Shown here piece by piece: positions 7,121 to 16,151 of a stretch of 64,000 nt of DNA. The position numbers were made by a program, and so were the translations under genes. The first letter of the stretch is position 1, and every line of letters starts with the position of its first letter. The DNA is from Streptomyces tendae. Lineage in GTDB: Bacteria; Actinomycetota; Actinomycetes; Streptomycetales; Streptomycetaceae. The notes below the pieces were generated by a model. The model was not told the origin of the DNA and ran no database searches. It saw nothing but the letters and a program-made list of their open reading frames with translations. The stretch lies in NCBI RefSeq assembly GCF_014650435.1, contig NZ_BMUY01000008.1, positions 318,285-382,284 on the forward strand, given 5' to 3'.

Positions 7121-9684
7121 CCGTCGTGAAGACCTCGATGCGCAACTTCTTCGCGCACAAGGGCCGCATGGCGCTCTCGGCGGTGGCGGTGCTGCTGTCG
7201 GTGGCGTTCGTCTGCGGCACTCTGGTGTTCACCGACACGATGAACACCACCTTCGACAAGCTCTTCGCCGTCACCTCCTCCGACGTGACGGTGGCCCCCA
7301 AGGACGCCGAGGCCGAGGACACCCCGCAGAACGGGGTGCCCGAGTCGCTGCCCGCGGCCACGCTGGAGAAGATCCGCTCGGTCGACGGCGTGGAGTCCGT
7401 CGAGGGCGCGGTCGCCTCGATGAACGTGACCGTCGTCAACGCCGACAACGACAACGTGGGGGCCACCAGCGGCGCCCCCACCATCGCCGGGAACTGGACC
7501 AAGAACGACCTGCGGTCCATGGAGATCACCTCCGGCCACGCCCCGCGCGGCCCGACCGAGACGATGGTCGACTCCGACACCGCCGACAAGCACGACCTGA
7601 AGATCGGCGACGAGCTGCGCACCATCGCGCAGACCGGCGACTTCAAGGCGAAGATCGTCGGCATCGCCTCCTTCACCGTCACCAACCCCGGTGCCGCGGT
7701 CGTCTACTTCGACACCCCCACCGCGCAGCGTGAACTGCTCGGCGGCGCGGACCGGTTCAGCCAGTTCAACGTCACCGCGGCCGCCGGTGTCACCGACGCG
7801 CAGCTCAAGCAGAGCGTCTCCGGTGCCCTGGGCGACGGCACGTTCAAGGTTCAGACGGCCAAGGAGGCGTCCGACGAAGGCCGCGCGGACGTCGGCGAGT
7901 TCATGGACGTCATCAAGTACGCCATGCTCGGCTTCGCCGGGATCGCGTTCCTGGTCGGCATCTTCCTGATCATCAACACCTTCTCCATGCTGGTCGCCCA
8001 GCGCACCTGCGAGATCGGCCTGATGCGGGCCATCGGCTCCTCCCGCCGGCAGGTCAACCGCTCGGTGCTGGTCGAGGCGCTCCTCCTCGGCGTCGTCGGC
8101 TCGGTCCTCGGCGTCGCGGCCGGTGTCGGCATCGCCATCGGCCTGATGAAGCTGATGTCGGCGGCGGGCATGAACCTGTCCACCGACGACCTCACCATCA
8201 AGACGGCTACCCCCGTGACCGGCCTGATCCTCGGCGTCGTGGTCACCGTCCTGGCCGCCTACCTGCCCGCCCGCCGGGCCGGCAAGATCTCCCCGATGGC
8301 CGCCCTGCGCGACGCCGGCACCCCGGCCGACGCCAAGGCCGGCTGGATACGCGGCCTGATCGGCCTGGTGCTCACCGGCGCCGGCGTCGCCGCCCTGCTC
8401 ACGGCCGCCTCCGCCGACAAGGCGAGCGACGGTTCGATGATGCTCGGCGCGGGCATCGTGCTCTCCCTCATCGGCTTCGTCGTCATCGGTCCGCTGCTGG
8501 CCGGCTTCGTGGTGCGGGTGATCAGCGCGGTGCTGCTGCGCGCCTTCGGCCCCGTGGGCCGCCTGGCCGAGCGCAACGCCCTGCGCAACCCGCGCCGCAC
8601 CGGTGCCACCGGCGCCGCCCTGATGATCGGCCTCGCGCTGGTCGCCTGCCTGTCCGTCGTCGGCTCCTCCATGGTCGCCTCGGCCACCAGCGAGCTGGAC
8701 AAGACGGTCGGCGCGGACTTCATCGTCCAGGGCAACCAGCGGATCGTGCCGCAGGCCGAGAAGGCCATGAACGACACGCCCGGCCTGGAGCACGTCACCC
8801 GCTACAAGGTGCTCGACGCCACGCTGACCTCGCCCGACGGCAAGACCGACGACGACGGCGTCACGGCCGCCGACCCCACCTACGCCGAGGACGTGCGCCG
8901 CGCGACGACCGAGGGCAAGCTCTCCGCCGCCTACGGCACCGACGCCATGTCGGTCGGCTCGGACTACGCCGCCAAGCACGGCGTGCACGTCGGCGACACC
9001 CTCTCCGTCGCCTTCAAGGGCGGCGAGACCGCCAAGCTCAAGGTCGCCGCGATCACCAGCGACGACGTGGCCATCGACCAGGGCGCCCGGTACATCAGCA
9101 TCGCGACGATGGAGAAGTACCTGCCGGCCGAGAACGTCCCGCCGAACATGATCATGTTCGCCAAGGCGGAGGACGGCCGGGCCGACCAGGCGTACGCCGC
9201 GCTGAAGAAGTCGCTGGACGCCTACCCGCAGTACCAGGTGGCCGACCAGACCGACTACAAGCAGGAGCTGAAGGACCAGATCGGCCAGCTGCTGAACATG
9301 GTGTACGGCCTGCTCGCCCTGGCGATCATCGTCGCCGTCCTCGGTGTGGTGAACACCCTGGCGCTGTCGGTGGTCGAGCGGACCCGGGAGATCGGCCTGA
9401 TGCGGGCCATCGGTCTCTCCCGCCGCCAGCTGCGCCGCATGATCCGCATGGAGTCCGTCGTCATCGCCCTCTTCGGTGCCCTGCTCGGCCTCGGCCTGGG
9501 CATGGGCTGGGGCGCCACGGCCCAGAAGCTGCTCGCCCTGGAGGGCCTGAACGTCCTGGACATCCCCTGGCCGACGATCATCGGCGTCTTCATCGGCTCG
9601 GCCTTCGTGGGCCTGTTCGCCGCCCTGGTCCCGGCCTTCCGGGCGGGCCGGATGAACGTCCTGAACGCCATCGCGACGGAGTAG
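7117..9684 (+). CDS. FtsX-type ABC transporter permease
   Basis: 855 residues. An N-terminal helix (residues about 18-38) is followed by a large extracytoplasmic domain. Then come an FtsX core of three helices (about 265-400), two further central helices, a second extracytoplasmic domain and a second FtsX core near the C-terminus with RTREIGLMRAIG. The same EIGLMRAIG motif occurs in the first core, showing the internal duplication typical of long actinobacterial MacB-like permeases. It is translationally coupled to the ATPase upstream. A hairpin terminator at 9725 closes the operon. Function is probably export or envelope stress response; nothing shows the substrate. Confidence 0.92.
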   Translation: MTVVKTSMRNFFAHKGRMALSAVAVLLSVAFVCGTLVFTDTMNTTFDKLFAVTSSDVTVAPKDAEAEDTPQNGVPESLPAATLEKIRSVDGVESVEGAVASMNVTVVNADNDNVGATSGAPTIAGNWTKNDLRSMEITSGHAPRGPTETMVDSDTADKHDLKIGDELRTIAQTGDFKAKIVGIASFTVTNPGAAVVYFDTPTAQRELLGGADRFSQFNVTAAAGVTDAQLKQSVSGALGDGTFKVQTAKEASDEGRADVGEFMDVIKYAMLGFAGIAFLVGIFLIINTFSMLVAQRTCEIGLMRAIGSSRRQVNRSVLVEALLLGVVGSVLGVAAGVGIAIGLMKLMSAAGMNLSTDDLTIKTATPVTGLILGVVVTVLAAYLPARRAGKISPMAALRDAGTPADAKAGWIRGLIGLVLTGAGVAALLTAASADKASDGSMMLGAGIVLSLIGFVVIGPLLAGFVVRVISAVLLRAFGPVGRLAERNALRNPRRTGATGAALMIGLALVACLSVVGSSMVASATSELDKTVGADFIVQGNQRIVPQAEKAMNDTPGLEHVTRYKVLDATLTSPDGKTDDDGVTAADPTYAEDVRRATTEGKLSAAYGTDAMSVGSDYAAKHGVHVGDTLSVAFKGGETAKLKVAAITSDDVAIDQGARYISIATMEKYLPAENVPPNMIMFAKAEDGRADQAYAALKKSLDAYPQYQVADQTDYKQELKDQIGQLLNMVYGLLALAIIVAVLGVVNTLALSVVERTREIGLMRAIGLSRRQLRRMIRMESVVIALFGALLGLGLGMGWGATAQKLLALEGLNVLDIPWPTIIGVFIGSAFVGLFAALVPAFRAGRMNVLNAIATE

Positions 9685-9724
9685 CACCCGACCCCAGAGC
9701 CACCGCACACGGGGGTTGCGGGGG

Positions 9725-9773
9725 AGGGCCCGGCGCCGACGTCCCAGGGGGGCGAACGCGCCGGGCCCTTTGC
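9725..9773 (+). terminator. Terminator of the first ABC exporter operon
   Basis: A 12-bp perfect stem (9725-9736 with 9758-9769) is followed by TT. It lies 41 bases after the permease stop. Confidence 0.7.
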
Positions 9774-9854
9774 GACGCGGCACCGGGCTGCCGCCTCCCC
9801 CTGCCCCGCGGGCCTCCACCTGCGGTCCTCGCCCCCCGGGGCCCCCGCGTCTCC

Positions 9855-9951
9855 GCCCCCCGGGGGCGTCCCCCCCGGGGCGTCCCCCCCGGGCGTCCCC
9901 CCCCGGGCGTCCCCCCCGGGCGTCCCCCCCCCGGGCGTCCCCCCCGGGCGT
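9855..9951. repeat. Tandem GGGCGTC(C)n minisatellite
   Basis: Six full copies plus a partial one of a 13-15 base unit, GGGCGT followed by a run of 7-10 C. The copies differ mainly in the length of the C run, which points to slippage. It is non-coding, between a terminator and the mfd promoter region. Confidence 0.85.
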
Positions 9952-10204
9952 TCGCCGCCCGAGTCGTCCGTCACCCAGGCGTTCGCCTTTCAGCCCACCG
10001 AGTCGGGTGGTGGGTGGGCATAGGCCCGGGGGTCCAGGGGGCGGAGCCCCCTGGTACGGACACCGCGGCGCCGGCCGCCACACACCCGGCGCCATCCACA
10101 GCCCCCGACGCCCGCGCATGCGGAGACGTACGCTGGACACACCCCGGCCCGCAGCGCGCGTCGGGCCCGTCGTGTTGTACACCCCCGCACGGAAAGCGCC
10201 CCGA

Positions 10205-13200
10205 ATGAGCCTGCACGGTCTGCTAGACGCCGTCGTCAAGGACACCGCCCTCGCGGAAGCGATCTCGGCGGCCGCAGACGGCAACCGCATGCACGTCGAC
10301 CTGGTCGGCCCGCCCGCCGCCCGCCCCTTCGCGATCGCCGCCCTGGCCCGCGAGACGGGCCGCCCGGTGCTGGCGGTGACGGCGACGGGACGCGAGGCGG
10401 AGGACCTGGCGGCGGCGCTGCGCTCCCTGCTGCCGCCCGAGGGCATCGTGGAGTACCCGTCCTGGGAGACCCTGCCGCACGAGCGGCTCAGCCCCCGCAG
10501 CGACACCGTCGGCCGCCGTCTCGCCGTCCTGCGGCGGCTGGCCCACCCCCGGCCCGACGACCCCGAGACCGGCCCGGTCTCCGTCGTTGTCGCACCCGTA
10601 CGCTCCGTGCTCCAGCCGCAGGTCAAGGGGCTCGGCGACCTGGAGCCGGTGGCCCTGCGCACCGGGCAGAGCGCCGATCTGGAGGAGGTCGTCCAGGCCC
10701 TCGCGGCAGCGGCGTACGCACGGGTCGAGCTGGTCGAGAAGCGCGGCGAGTTCGCCGTGCGCGGCGGCATCCTGGACGTCTTCCCGCCGACCGAGGAGCA
10801 CCCGCTCCGGGTCGAGTTCTGGGGCGACGACGTCGAGGAGATCCGGTACTTCAAGGTCGCCGACCAGCGTTCCCTGGAGGTCGCCGAACACGGCCTGTGG
10901 GCCCCGCCCTGCCGTGAGCTGCTGCTGACCGCCGACGTGCGCGAGCGGGCCGCCGTCCTCGCCGAGGAACACCCGGAGCTGGGCGAACTGCTCGGCAAGA
11001 TCGCCGAGGGCATCGCCGTGGAGGGCATGGAGTCCCTGGCGCCCGTCCTCGTCGACGACATGGAACTCCTCCTCGACGTGCTGCCCCAGGGCTCGATGTC
11101 CCTGGTCTGCGACCCGGAGCGGGTGCGCACCCGGGCCGCCGACCTGGTGGCGACGTCGCAGGAGTTCCTCCAGGCGTCCTGGGCGGCCACCGCCGGCGGC
11201 GGCGAGGCGCCGATCGACGTGGACGCGGCCTCCCTGTGGTCCATCGCGGACGTCCGGGAGCGGGCCCGCGAGCTGGGCATGATGTGGTGGTCGGTGTCGC
11301 CGTTCGCCGCCGACGACGCGCTGGACGACGCGGACACCCTCAAGCTCGGCATGCACGCCCCCGAGACCTACCGGGGCGACACCGCCAGGGCGCTCGCCGA
11401 CACCAAGGGCTGGCTCGCCGACGGCTGGCGCGCGGTCTACGTCACCGAGGCCCACGGCCCCGCGACCCGCACCGTCGAGGTCCTCGGCGGCGAGGGCATC
11501 GCGGCCCGCCTGGACAACGACCTGGACACGCTCAGCCCCTCCGTCGTGCACGTGTCCTGCGGGTCGGTCGAGCACGGCTTCGTCGACGCGGCCCTCAAGC
11601 TGGCCGTGCTCACCGAGACCGACCTGACCGGCCAGAAGGCCGCCGGACGCGAGGGCGCCCGGATGCCCGCCCGGCGCCGCAAGACCATCGACCCGCTCAC
11701 CCTGGAGACGGGCGACTACATCGTCCACGAGCAGCACGGCGTCGGCCGCTACATCGAGATGGTGCAGCGCACCGTCCAGGGCGCCACCCGCGAGTACCTG
11801 GTCGTGGAGTACGCCCCCGCCAAGCGCGGCCAGCCCGGCGACCGGCTGTACATCCCCACCGACCAGCTGGAGCAGATCACCAAGTACGTCGGCGGCGAGG
11901 CCCCCACCCTGCACCGCCTCGGCGGCGCCGACTGGACCAAGACCAAGGCCCGCGCCAAGAAGGCGGTCAAGGAGATCGCCGCCGACCTGATCAAGCTCTA
12001 CAGCGCGCGGATGGCGGCACCCGGCCACGCGTTCGGCTCGGACACCCCCTGGCAGCGCGAGCTGGAGGACGCCTTCCCCTACGCGGAGACCCCGGACCAG
12101 CTCACCACCATCGCCGAGGTCAAGGACGACATGGAGAAGACGGTCCCGATGGACCGCCTGATCTGCGGCGACGTCGGCTACGGCAAGACGGAGATCGCGG
12201 TCCGCGCCGCCTTCAAGGCCGTCCAGGACGGCAAGCAGGTCGCCGTGCTGGTCCCCACCACCCTGCTGGTGCAGCAGCACTTCGGGACGTTCAGCGAGCG
12301 CTACGCCCAGTTCCCGGTGAACGTGCGGGCGCTGTCCCGCTTCCAGAGCGACACCGAGTCGAAGGCGACCCTGGAGGGCCTGCGCGAGGGCTCGGTGGAC
12401 ATCGTCATCGGCACCCACCGCCTCTTCTCCTCCGAGACGAAGTTCAAGGACCTCGGTCTGGTCATCGTCGACGAGGAGCAGCGCTTCGGCGTCGAGCACA
12501 AGGAGCAGCTCAAGAAGCTGCGCGCCAACGTCGACGTGCTCACCATGTCCGCCACCCCCATCCCGCGCACCCTGGAGATGGCGGTCACCGGCATCCGCGA
12601 GATGTCCACGATCACCACCCCGCCGGAGGAGCGCCACCCGGTGCTGACCTTCGTCGGCCCCTACGAGCACAAGCAGATCGGCGCCGCCATCCGCCGTGAG
12701 CTGCTGCGCGAGGGCCAGGTCTTCTACATCCACAACCGGGTCGAGTCCATCGACCGCGCGGCGGCCAAGCTCCGCGAGATCGTCCCCGAGGCCCGCATCG
12801 CCACCGCCCACGGCCAGATGTCGGAGCAGGCGCTGGAGCAGGTCGTCGTCGACTTCTGGGAGAAGAAGTTCGACGTGCTGGTCTCCACCACCATCGTCGA
12901 GTCCGGCATCGACATCTCCAACGCCAACACCCTCATCGTCGAACGCGGCGACAACTTCGGCCTCAGCCAGCTCCACCAGCTGCGCGGCCGGGTCGGGCGC
13001 GGCCGCGAGCGCGGTTACGCCTACTTCCTCTACCCGCCGGAGAAGCCCCTGACGGAGACCGCGCACGAGCGGCTCGCCACCATCGCCCAGCACACCGAGA
13101 TGGGCGCGGGCATGTACGTGGCGATGAAGGACCTGGAGATCCGAGGCGCGGGCAACCTGCTCGGCGGCGAGCAGTCCGGCCACATCGCCGGTGTCGGCTT

Positions 13201-13738
13201 CGACCTGTACGTACGCATGGTCGGCGAGGCCGTCGCCGACTACCGCGCCTCCCTGGAGGGCGGTGTGGAGGAGGAGCCGCCGCTCGAGGTCAAGATCGAG
13301 CTGCCCGTCGACGCGCACGTCCCGCACGACTACGCCCCCGGCGAGCGGCTGCGCCTCCAGGCGTACCGGTCCATCGCCTCCGCCAACAGCGAGGAGGACA
13401 TCAGGGCCGTACGCGAGGAACTCGTCGACCGCTACGGCAAGCTGCCCGAGCCCGTGGAGAACCTGTTGCTGGTCGCGGGCCTGCGCATGCTCGCGCGGGC
13501 GTGCGCCGTCGGCGAGATCGTGCTCCAGGGCAACAACATCCGGTTCGCGCCGGTGGAGTTGCGAGAGTCCCAGGAGCTGAGGCTCAAGCGGCTCTACCCG
13601 GGCAGTGTCATCAAGTCGGGCACGCACCAGGTGCTCGTACCGCGCCCGAAGACCGCGAAGGTGGGCGGCAAGCCGCTGGTCGGGCGGGAACTGCTCGGCT
13701 GGGTGGGCGAGTTCCTCACCTCGATCCTGGGCTCGTAG
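10205..13738 (+). CDS. mfd: Transcription-repair coupling factor Mfd
   Basis: 1177 residues, the normal Mfd length. The UvrB-homology region is N-terminal, with the RNA-polymerase-interacting and linker segments in the middle (DYIVHEQHGVGRY near residue 500). The RecG-like translocase carries GDVGYGKTE (about 654-662), DEEQRFG (about 755), TMSATPIPRTL and the RGRVGRG motif. The TRCF C-terminal domain follows. Mfd removes RNA polymerase stalled at DNA lesions and recruits UvrA. ATG 10205 has GGAAAG at 10191-10196; an in-frame extension upstream crosses the poly-C repeat and is not coding. It appears monocistronic. Confidence 0.97.
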   Translation: MSLHGLLDAVVKDTALAEAISAAADGNRMHVDLVGPPAARPFAIAALARETGRPVLAVTATGREAEDLAAALRSLLPPEGIVEYPSWETLPHERLSPRSDTVGRRLAVLRRLAHPRPDDPETGPVSVVVAPVRSVLQPQVKGLGDLEPVALRTGQSADLEEVVQALAAAAYARVELVEKRGEFAVRGGILDVFPPTEEHPLRVEFWGDDVEEIRYFKVADQRSLEVAEHGLWAPPCRELLLTADVRERAAVLAEEHPELGELLGKIAEGIAVEGMESLAPVLVDDMELLLDVLPQGSMSLVCDPERVRTRAADLVATSQEFLQASWAATAGGGEAPIDVDAASLWSIADVRERARELGMMWWSVSPFAADDALDDADTLKLGMHAPETYRGDTARALADTKGWLADGWRAVYVTEAHGPATRTVEVLGGEGIAARLDNDLDTLSPSVVHVSCGSVEHGFVDAALKLAVLTETDLTGQKAAGREGARMPARRRKTIDPLTLETGDYIVHEQHGVGRYIEMVQRTVQGATREYLVVEYAPAKRGQPGDRLYIPTDQLEQITKYVGGEAPTLHRLGGADWTKTKARAKKAVKEIAADLIKLYSARMAAPGHAFGSDTPWQRELEDAFPYAETPDQLTTIAEVKDDMEKTVPMDRLICGDVGYGKTEIAVRAAFKAVQDGKQVAVLVPTTLLVQQHFGTFSERYAQFPVNVRALSRFQSDTESKATLEGLREGSVDIVIGTHRLFSSETKFKDLGLVIVDEEQRFGVEHKEQLKKLRANVDVLTMSATPIPRTLEMAVTGIREMSTITTPPEERHPVLTFVGPYEHKQIGAAIRRELLREGQVFYIHNRVESIDRAAAKLREIVPEARIATAHGQMSEQALEQVVVDFWEKKFDVLVSTTIVESGIDISNANTLIVERGDNFGLSQLHQLRGRVGRGRERGYAYFLYPPEKPLTETAHERLATIAQHTEMGAGMYVAMKDLEIRGAGNLLGGEQSGHIAGVGFDLYVRMVGEAVADYRASLEGGVEEEPPLEVKIELPVDAHVPHDYAPGERLRLQAYRSIASANSEEDIRAVREELVDRYGKLPEPVENLLLVAGLRMLARACAVGEIVLQGNNIRFAPVELRESQELRLKRLYPGSVIKSGTHQVLVPRPKTAKVGGKPLVGRELLGWVGEFLTSILGS

Positions 13739-13819
13739 CGCGCGAGCCCGTCGGAGGACGTGAGGCCGTCGGAGGACGGGGGGCCGTCGCAGTCCCCGGA
13801 GCCGGGGCCGGGCCACGGA

Positions 13820-13855
13820 GAAGCCGTCCACGGGGACAGTTCCGTGGACGGCTTC
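13820..13855. terminator. Bidirectional hairpin between mfd and the antitoxin-like gene
   Basis: A perfect 14-bp stem (13820-13833 with 13842-13855) with an 8-base loop lies between the convergent stops of mfd (13738) and the small gene ending at 13880. It lacks a long T-run but can serve both directions. Confidence 0.65.
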
Positions 13856-13879
13856 GACGTGTCCGGTTACGGGGAGCGG

Positions 13880-14077
13880 CTACTGCTGCTCCCGGCCGCC
13901 GCCCTGCTCGCGCCCGAAGCCCATCTTGCCCTCGGCCTGCTGCTGCGCGGCGTCGACCTGCTTCTCGTACTTGCCGCCGGTCCTCTGGTTGACCTGGCGT
14001 TCGGCGGCGTCGGACATCTTCCTTGACCTGTCCTTGTCCTTGCCGGCCATGCTCTTCATCTTGTCGAGGATGCCCAT
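13880..14077 (-). CDS. Small MT0933/Rv0909-like antitoxin-family protein
   Basis: A 65-residue, charged, probably unstructured protein: MGILDKMKSMAGKDK at the N-terminus, then VNQRTGGKYEKQVDAAQQQA. This start and the TGGKY core match the MT0933-like antitoxin family seen widely in actinobacteria. AGGAGC lies just upstream of ATG 14077 on the minus strand. No toxin gene is adjacent: the neighbours are mfd (convergent) and an HNH lipoprotein (divergent). An antitoxin role is therefore a family name only, and a stress-associated role is equally possible. Confidence 0.8.
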   Translation of the reverse strand: MGILDKMKSMAGKDKDRSRKMSDAAERQVNQRTGGKYEKQVDAAQQQAEGKMGFGREQGGGREQQ

Positions 14078-14223
14078 GCAGAGCTCCTTCCGAGACGTGA
14101 CTCACTGTCGACCGTACGACAGATATGTCTCGTGTGCCCACTAACGACCACCTAAGGCACGCTATGGCCCGGACCTCTCCCTCGCTACGGTGGTTGCCGC
14201 GAACGGCAAGGGGAGGGGCGCGC

Positions 14224-14997
14224 ATGAGGCGGCACAACAGGATCCGTACCCGATGGGCCGCGGGGGCGGCCCTCGCCCTGGCCCTGGTGACCGGCTGCGA
14301 GGGTCTGGAGGCGGACGGCGACACCCCGGCCTCGGGCGGCGGTGCCGAGGCACCCGCCTCCGGCCACGCCGTCAGTCCGCTGGACAACCCGGACGGCACC
14401 GCACCGGGTCTCGCCCCGGTCGCGGGCGACGGCCCGCGGACGGCGGCCCGCAAGCTGATCGACGGCCTGCGGACCAAGGGGCGCGGCCCGAAGACGGGCT
14501 ACGACCGCGACGAGTTCGGTTACGCCTGGATGGACACCGCCGACGGCGTCCCGCTCGCCCGCAACGGCTGCGACACCCGCAACGACCTGCTCAAACGCGA
14601 CGGCCAGGAGGTCCGCTTCAAGTCCGGCTCGGACTGTGTGGTCATCGCGATGACGCTGGACGACCCGTACACCGGGGCGAGCATCGAGTGGCGCAAGCAG
14701 AAGGCGAGCGAGGTCCAGATCGACCACGTCGTGCCGCTGTCCTACAGCTGGCAGATGGGCTCCTCGCGCTGGCCGGAGAACAAACGCGAGCAGCTGGCCA
14801 ACGACCCGCTCAACCTGCTCCCCGTCGAGGGCCGTGCCAACTCCGCCAAGCGCGACTCCGGGCCGGCCTCCTGGCTGCCGCCCGCCAAGTCGGTCCGGTG
14901 CGCGTACGCCGTCCGCTTCGCCCAGGTCGCCGTCAAGTACGAGCTGGCGGTGACGGAGGCGGACCGGGCGATGATGTCGAAGCAGTGCCAGGGCTGA
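14224..14997 (+). CDS. Secreted HNH-nuclease-like lipoprotein
   Basis: 257 residues. The signal peptide ends in a lipobox (LVTGC near residue 22), so the protein is probably anchored to the outer face of the membrane. A Ser/Gly/Ala-rich spacer leads to a DUF1524-type HNH domain: QIDHVVPLSYSW (D167-H168) and NDPLNLLPVEGRANSAKRD, which supply the metal-binding His and Asn residues. Related exported proteins in Streptomyces are thought to be extracellular nucleases. ATG 14224 has GGAGG at 14212-14216. In-frame upstream Met codons lack a ribosome site. It is monocistronic. Confidence 0.85.
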   Translation: MRRHNRIRTRWAAGAALALALVTGCEGLEADGDTPASGGGAEAPASGHAVSPLDNPDGTAPGLAPVAGDGPRTAARKLIDGLRTKGRGPKTGYDRDEFGYAWMDTADGVPLARNGCDTRNDLLKRDGQEVRFKSGSDCVVIAMTLDDPYTGASIEWRKQKASEVQIDHVVPLSYSWQMGSSRWPENKREQLANDPLNLLPVEGRANSAKRDSGPASWLPPAKSVRCAYAVRFAQVAVKYELAVTEADRAMMSKQCQG

Positions 14998-15038
14998 CGC
15001 GGCTGGGGTGTCCGGCGGCATGATCCGCCGGGCAGGCC

Positions 15039-15605
15039 CTATGGCGCCGGTGTCGTCAGTGCCGCGAGGGCGGGGCGGAGCAGCGCCGCGATCCGGTCGG
15101 CCGGGGCCTCCCGGAGGGGTGACAGACCGAGCAGCTGGTGCCCGACGGAGACGCCCAGCAGGGCGCTGACGACCAGCGCCGCGCGCAGTTCCGGTTCCGC
15201 GTCCTCGGGCAGGGCGGCGCCGATGCCGTCGATCTGCCGGCCGAGCGCCACCCGGGCGTGGTCGGCCGCCGCCGGGTCGGTGAGCATGGAGCGCATCATC
15301 GCCAGCGTCCCTTCGGGCAGGCCGCCGAGCTTGAGACCGAGCGTGGCCAGCAGCTGATCGACGAGTGTGTCGGGGCCCGCGTCCGGCGGCGGTGCGGGTG
15401 CCGCCTGCACGGCCGCGGTGAACAGCTCCCGCTTGGAGCCGAAGTACTGCATGACCAGGGCCGGGTCGACGCCCGCCGAGGTCGCCACGGCGCGGATGGT
15501 GGTGCGGTCGAAACCCCGCTCGGCGAACAGCTCCCGGGCGCCGTCCAGGATGCGGGCCTCGGTCGCTCGGCGGCGGTCTGCGCGGGACTGGTGGGGCGTG
15601 GGCAC
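15039..15605 (-). CDS. TetR-family transcriptional regulator
   Basis: 188 residues. The N-terminal helix-turn-helix (about residues 14-60) contains ILDGARELFAERGFDRTTI and SAGVDPALVMQYFGSK, standard TetR features. The C-terminal ligand domain resembles TetR_C_17-type sequences. GTG 15605 is the start. It is divergent from the SnoaL-like gene with two near-identical palindromes between them, one close to each start. It therefore probably represses itself and its neighbour and is released by a small molecule. Confidence 0.9.
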   Translation of the reverse strand: MPTPHQSRADRRRATEARILDGARELFAERGFDRTTIRAVATSAGVDPALVMQYFGSKRELFTAAVQAAPAPPPDAGPDTLVDQLLATLGLKLGGLPEGTLAMMRSMLTDPAAADHARVALGRQIDGIGAALPEDAEPELRAALVVSALLGVSVGHQLLGLSPLREAPADRIAALLRPALAALTTPAP

Positions 15606-15627
15606 CGGTCCACTCTACCGCCGTTCG

Positions 15628-15689
15628 CTCAACACCTGTTGACCGAGCTGGTGTGCGGCTCTACGGTGGTTGGGTCAACAGTTGTTGAG
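15628..15689. promoter_or_regulatory. Double TetR operator in the divergent promoter
   Basis: CTCAACACCTGTTGAC at 15628-15643 and GTCAACAGTTGTTGAG at 15674-15689 are each near-palindromic (core TCAACAnnTGTTGA). They are inverted copies of each other with one mismatch, 46 bases apart. They sit between the divergent TetR and SnoaL-like genes. This is a very likely binding site for the TetR protein. Confidence 0.85.
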
Positions 15690-15706
15690 CGAGTGGAGTG
15701 GTCATC

Positions 15707-16132
15707 ATGCCGCCTTCGGACGCGCCCGCTGTTCGCACCCCGCGCGAGGTGCTGGCTCGCTACTACCGGGCCATGCTCGACAAGTCCGCGGACGACCTCG
15801 CCGATCTGTACGCCGTGGACGCGGTGCACGAGTTTCCGTTCACCGCGCCCGGCTTCCCCGGGCACTTCGAGGGTCGCGAGGCCGTCCGGTCCGGGTACCG
15901 CGCCGCCTGGGGCGCCAGCCCCGCCCGGGTCGAGGAGGTCAGGGAGGTCGCGGTCCACGAGACCGCCCGACCCGGAGTGATCGTCGCCGAGCACGTCGTC
16001 GTGGGGGAGATGCCTCCCGCGCGCACCGGGTTCACCGTCCCCGGGCTCCTCGTGCTCCACGTGCGCGACGGGCTGATCGCCCGGGCCCGCGACTACATGG
16101 ACGGCTTCGGGGTCGCCGCGGCCCGGGGGTGA
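15707..16132 (+). CDS. SnoaL/NTF2-like fold protein
   Basis: About 141 residues matching the SnoaL-like NTF2 fold. It contains VLARYYRAMLDKSADDLADL, then EFPFTAPGFPGHFEGREAV and LLVLHVRDGLIARARDYMD. Such proteins are small polyketide-type cyclases, ketosteroid-isomerase-like enzymes or hydrolases. ATG 15707 fits GGAG at 15695-15698 better than the in-frame GTG at 15698. It is under the divergent TetR double operator, so the enzyme likely acts on, or protects against, the TetR ligand. Confidence 0.82.
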   Translation: MPPSDAPAVRTPREVLARYYRAMLDKSADDLADLYAVDAVHEFPFTAPGFPGHFEGREAVRSGYRAAWGASPARVEEVREVAVHETARPGVIVAEHVVVGEMPPARTGFTVPGLLVLHVRDGLIARARDYMDGFGVAAARG

Positions 16133-16151
16133 GGGGACCGGCTCCTGCGGC

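Larger units (their letters stand above)
9685..10204. other. Gene-free stretch between the ABC permease and mfd
   Basis: It holds the terminator at 9725, a poly-C minisatellite at 9855-9951, and the mfd upstream region. Open frames crossing it are low-complexity and have no ribosome site. I see no RNA gene in it. Confidence 0.6.

Noticed and set aside
13880..14077. Complete toxin-antitoxin module
   Set aside because: The MT0933-like protein has no adjacent toxin candidate; neighbours are mfd and a secreted nuclease-like protein.
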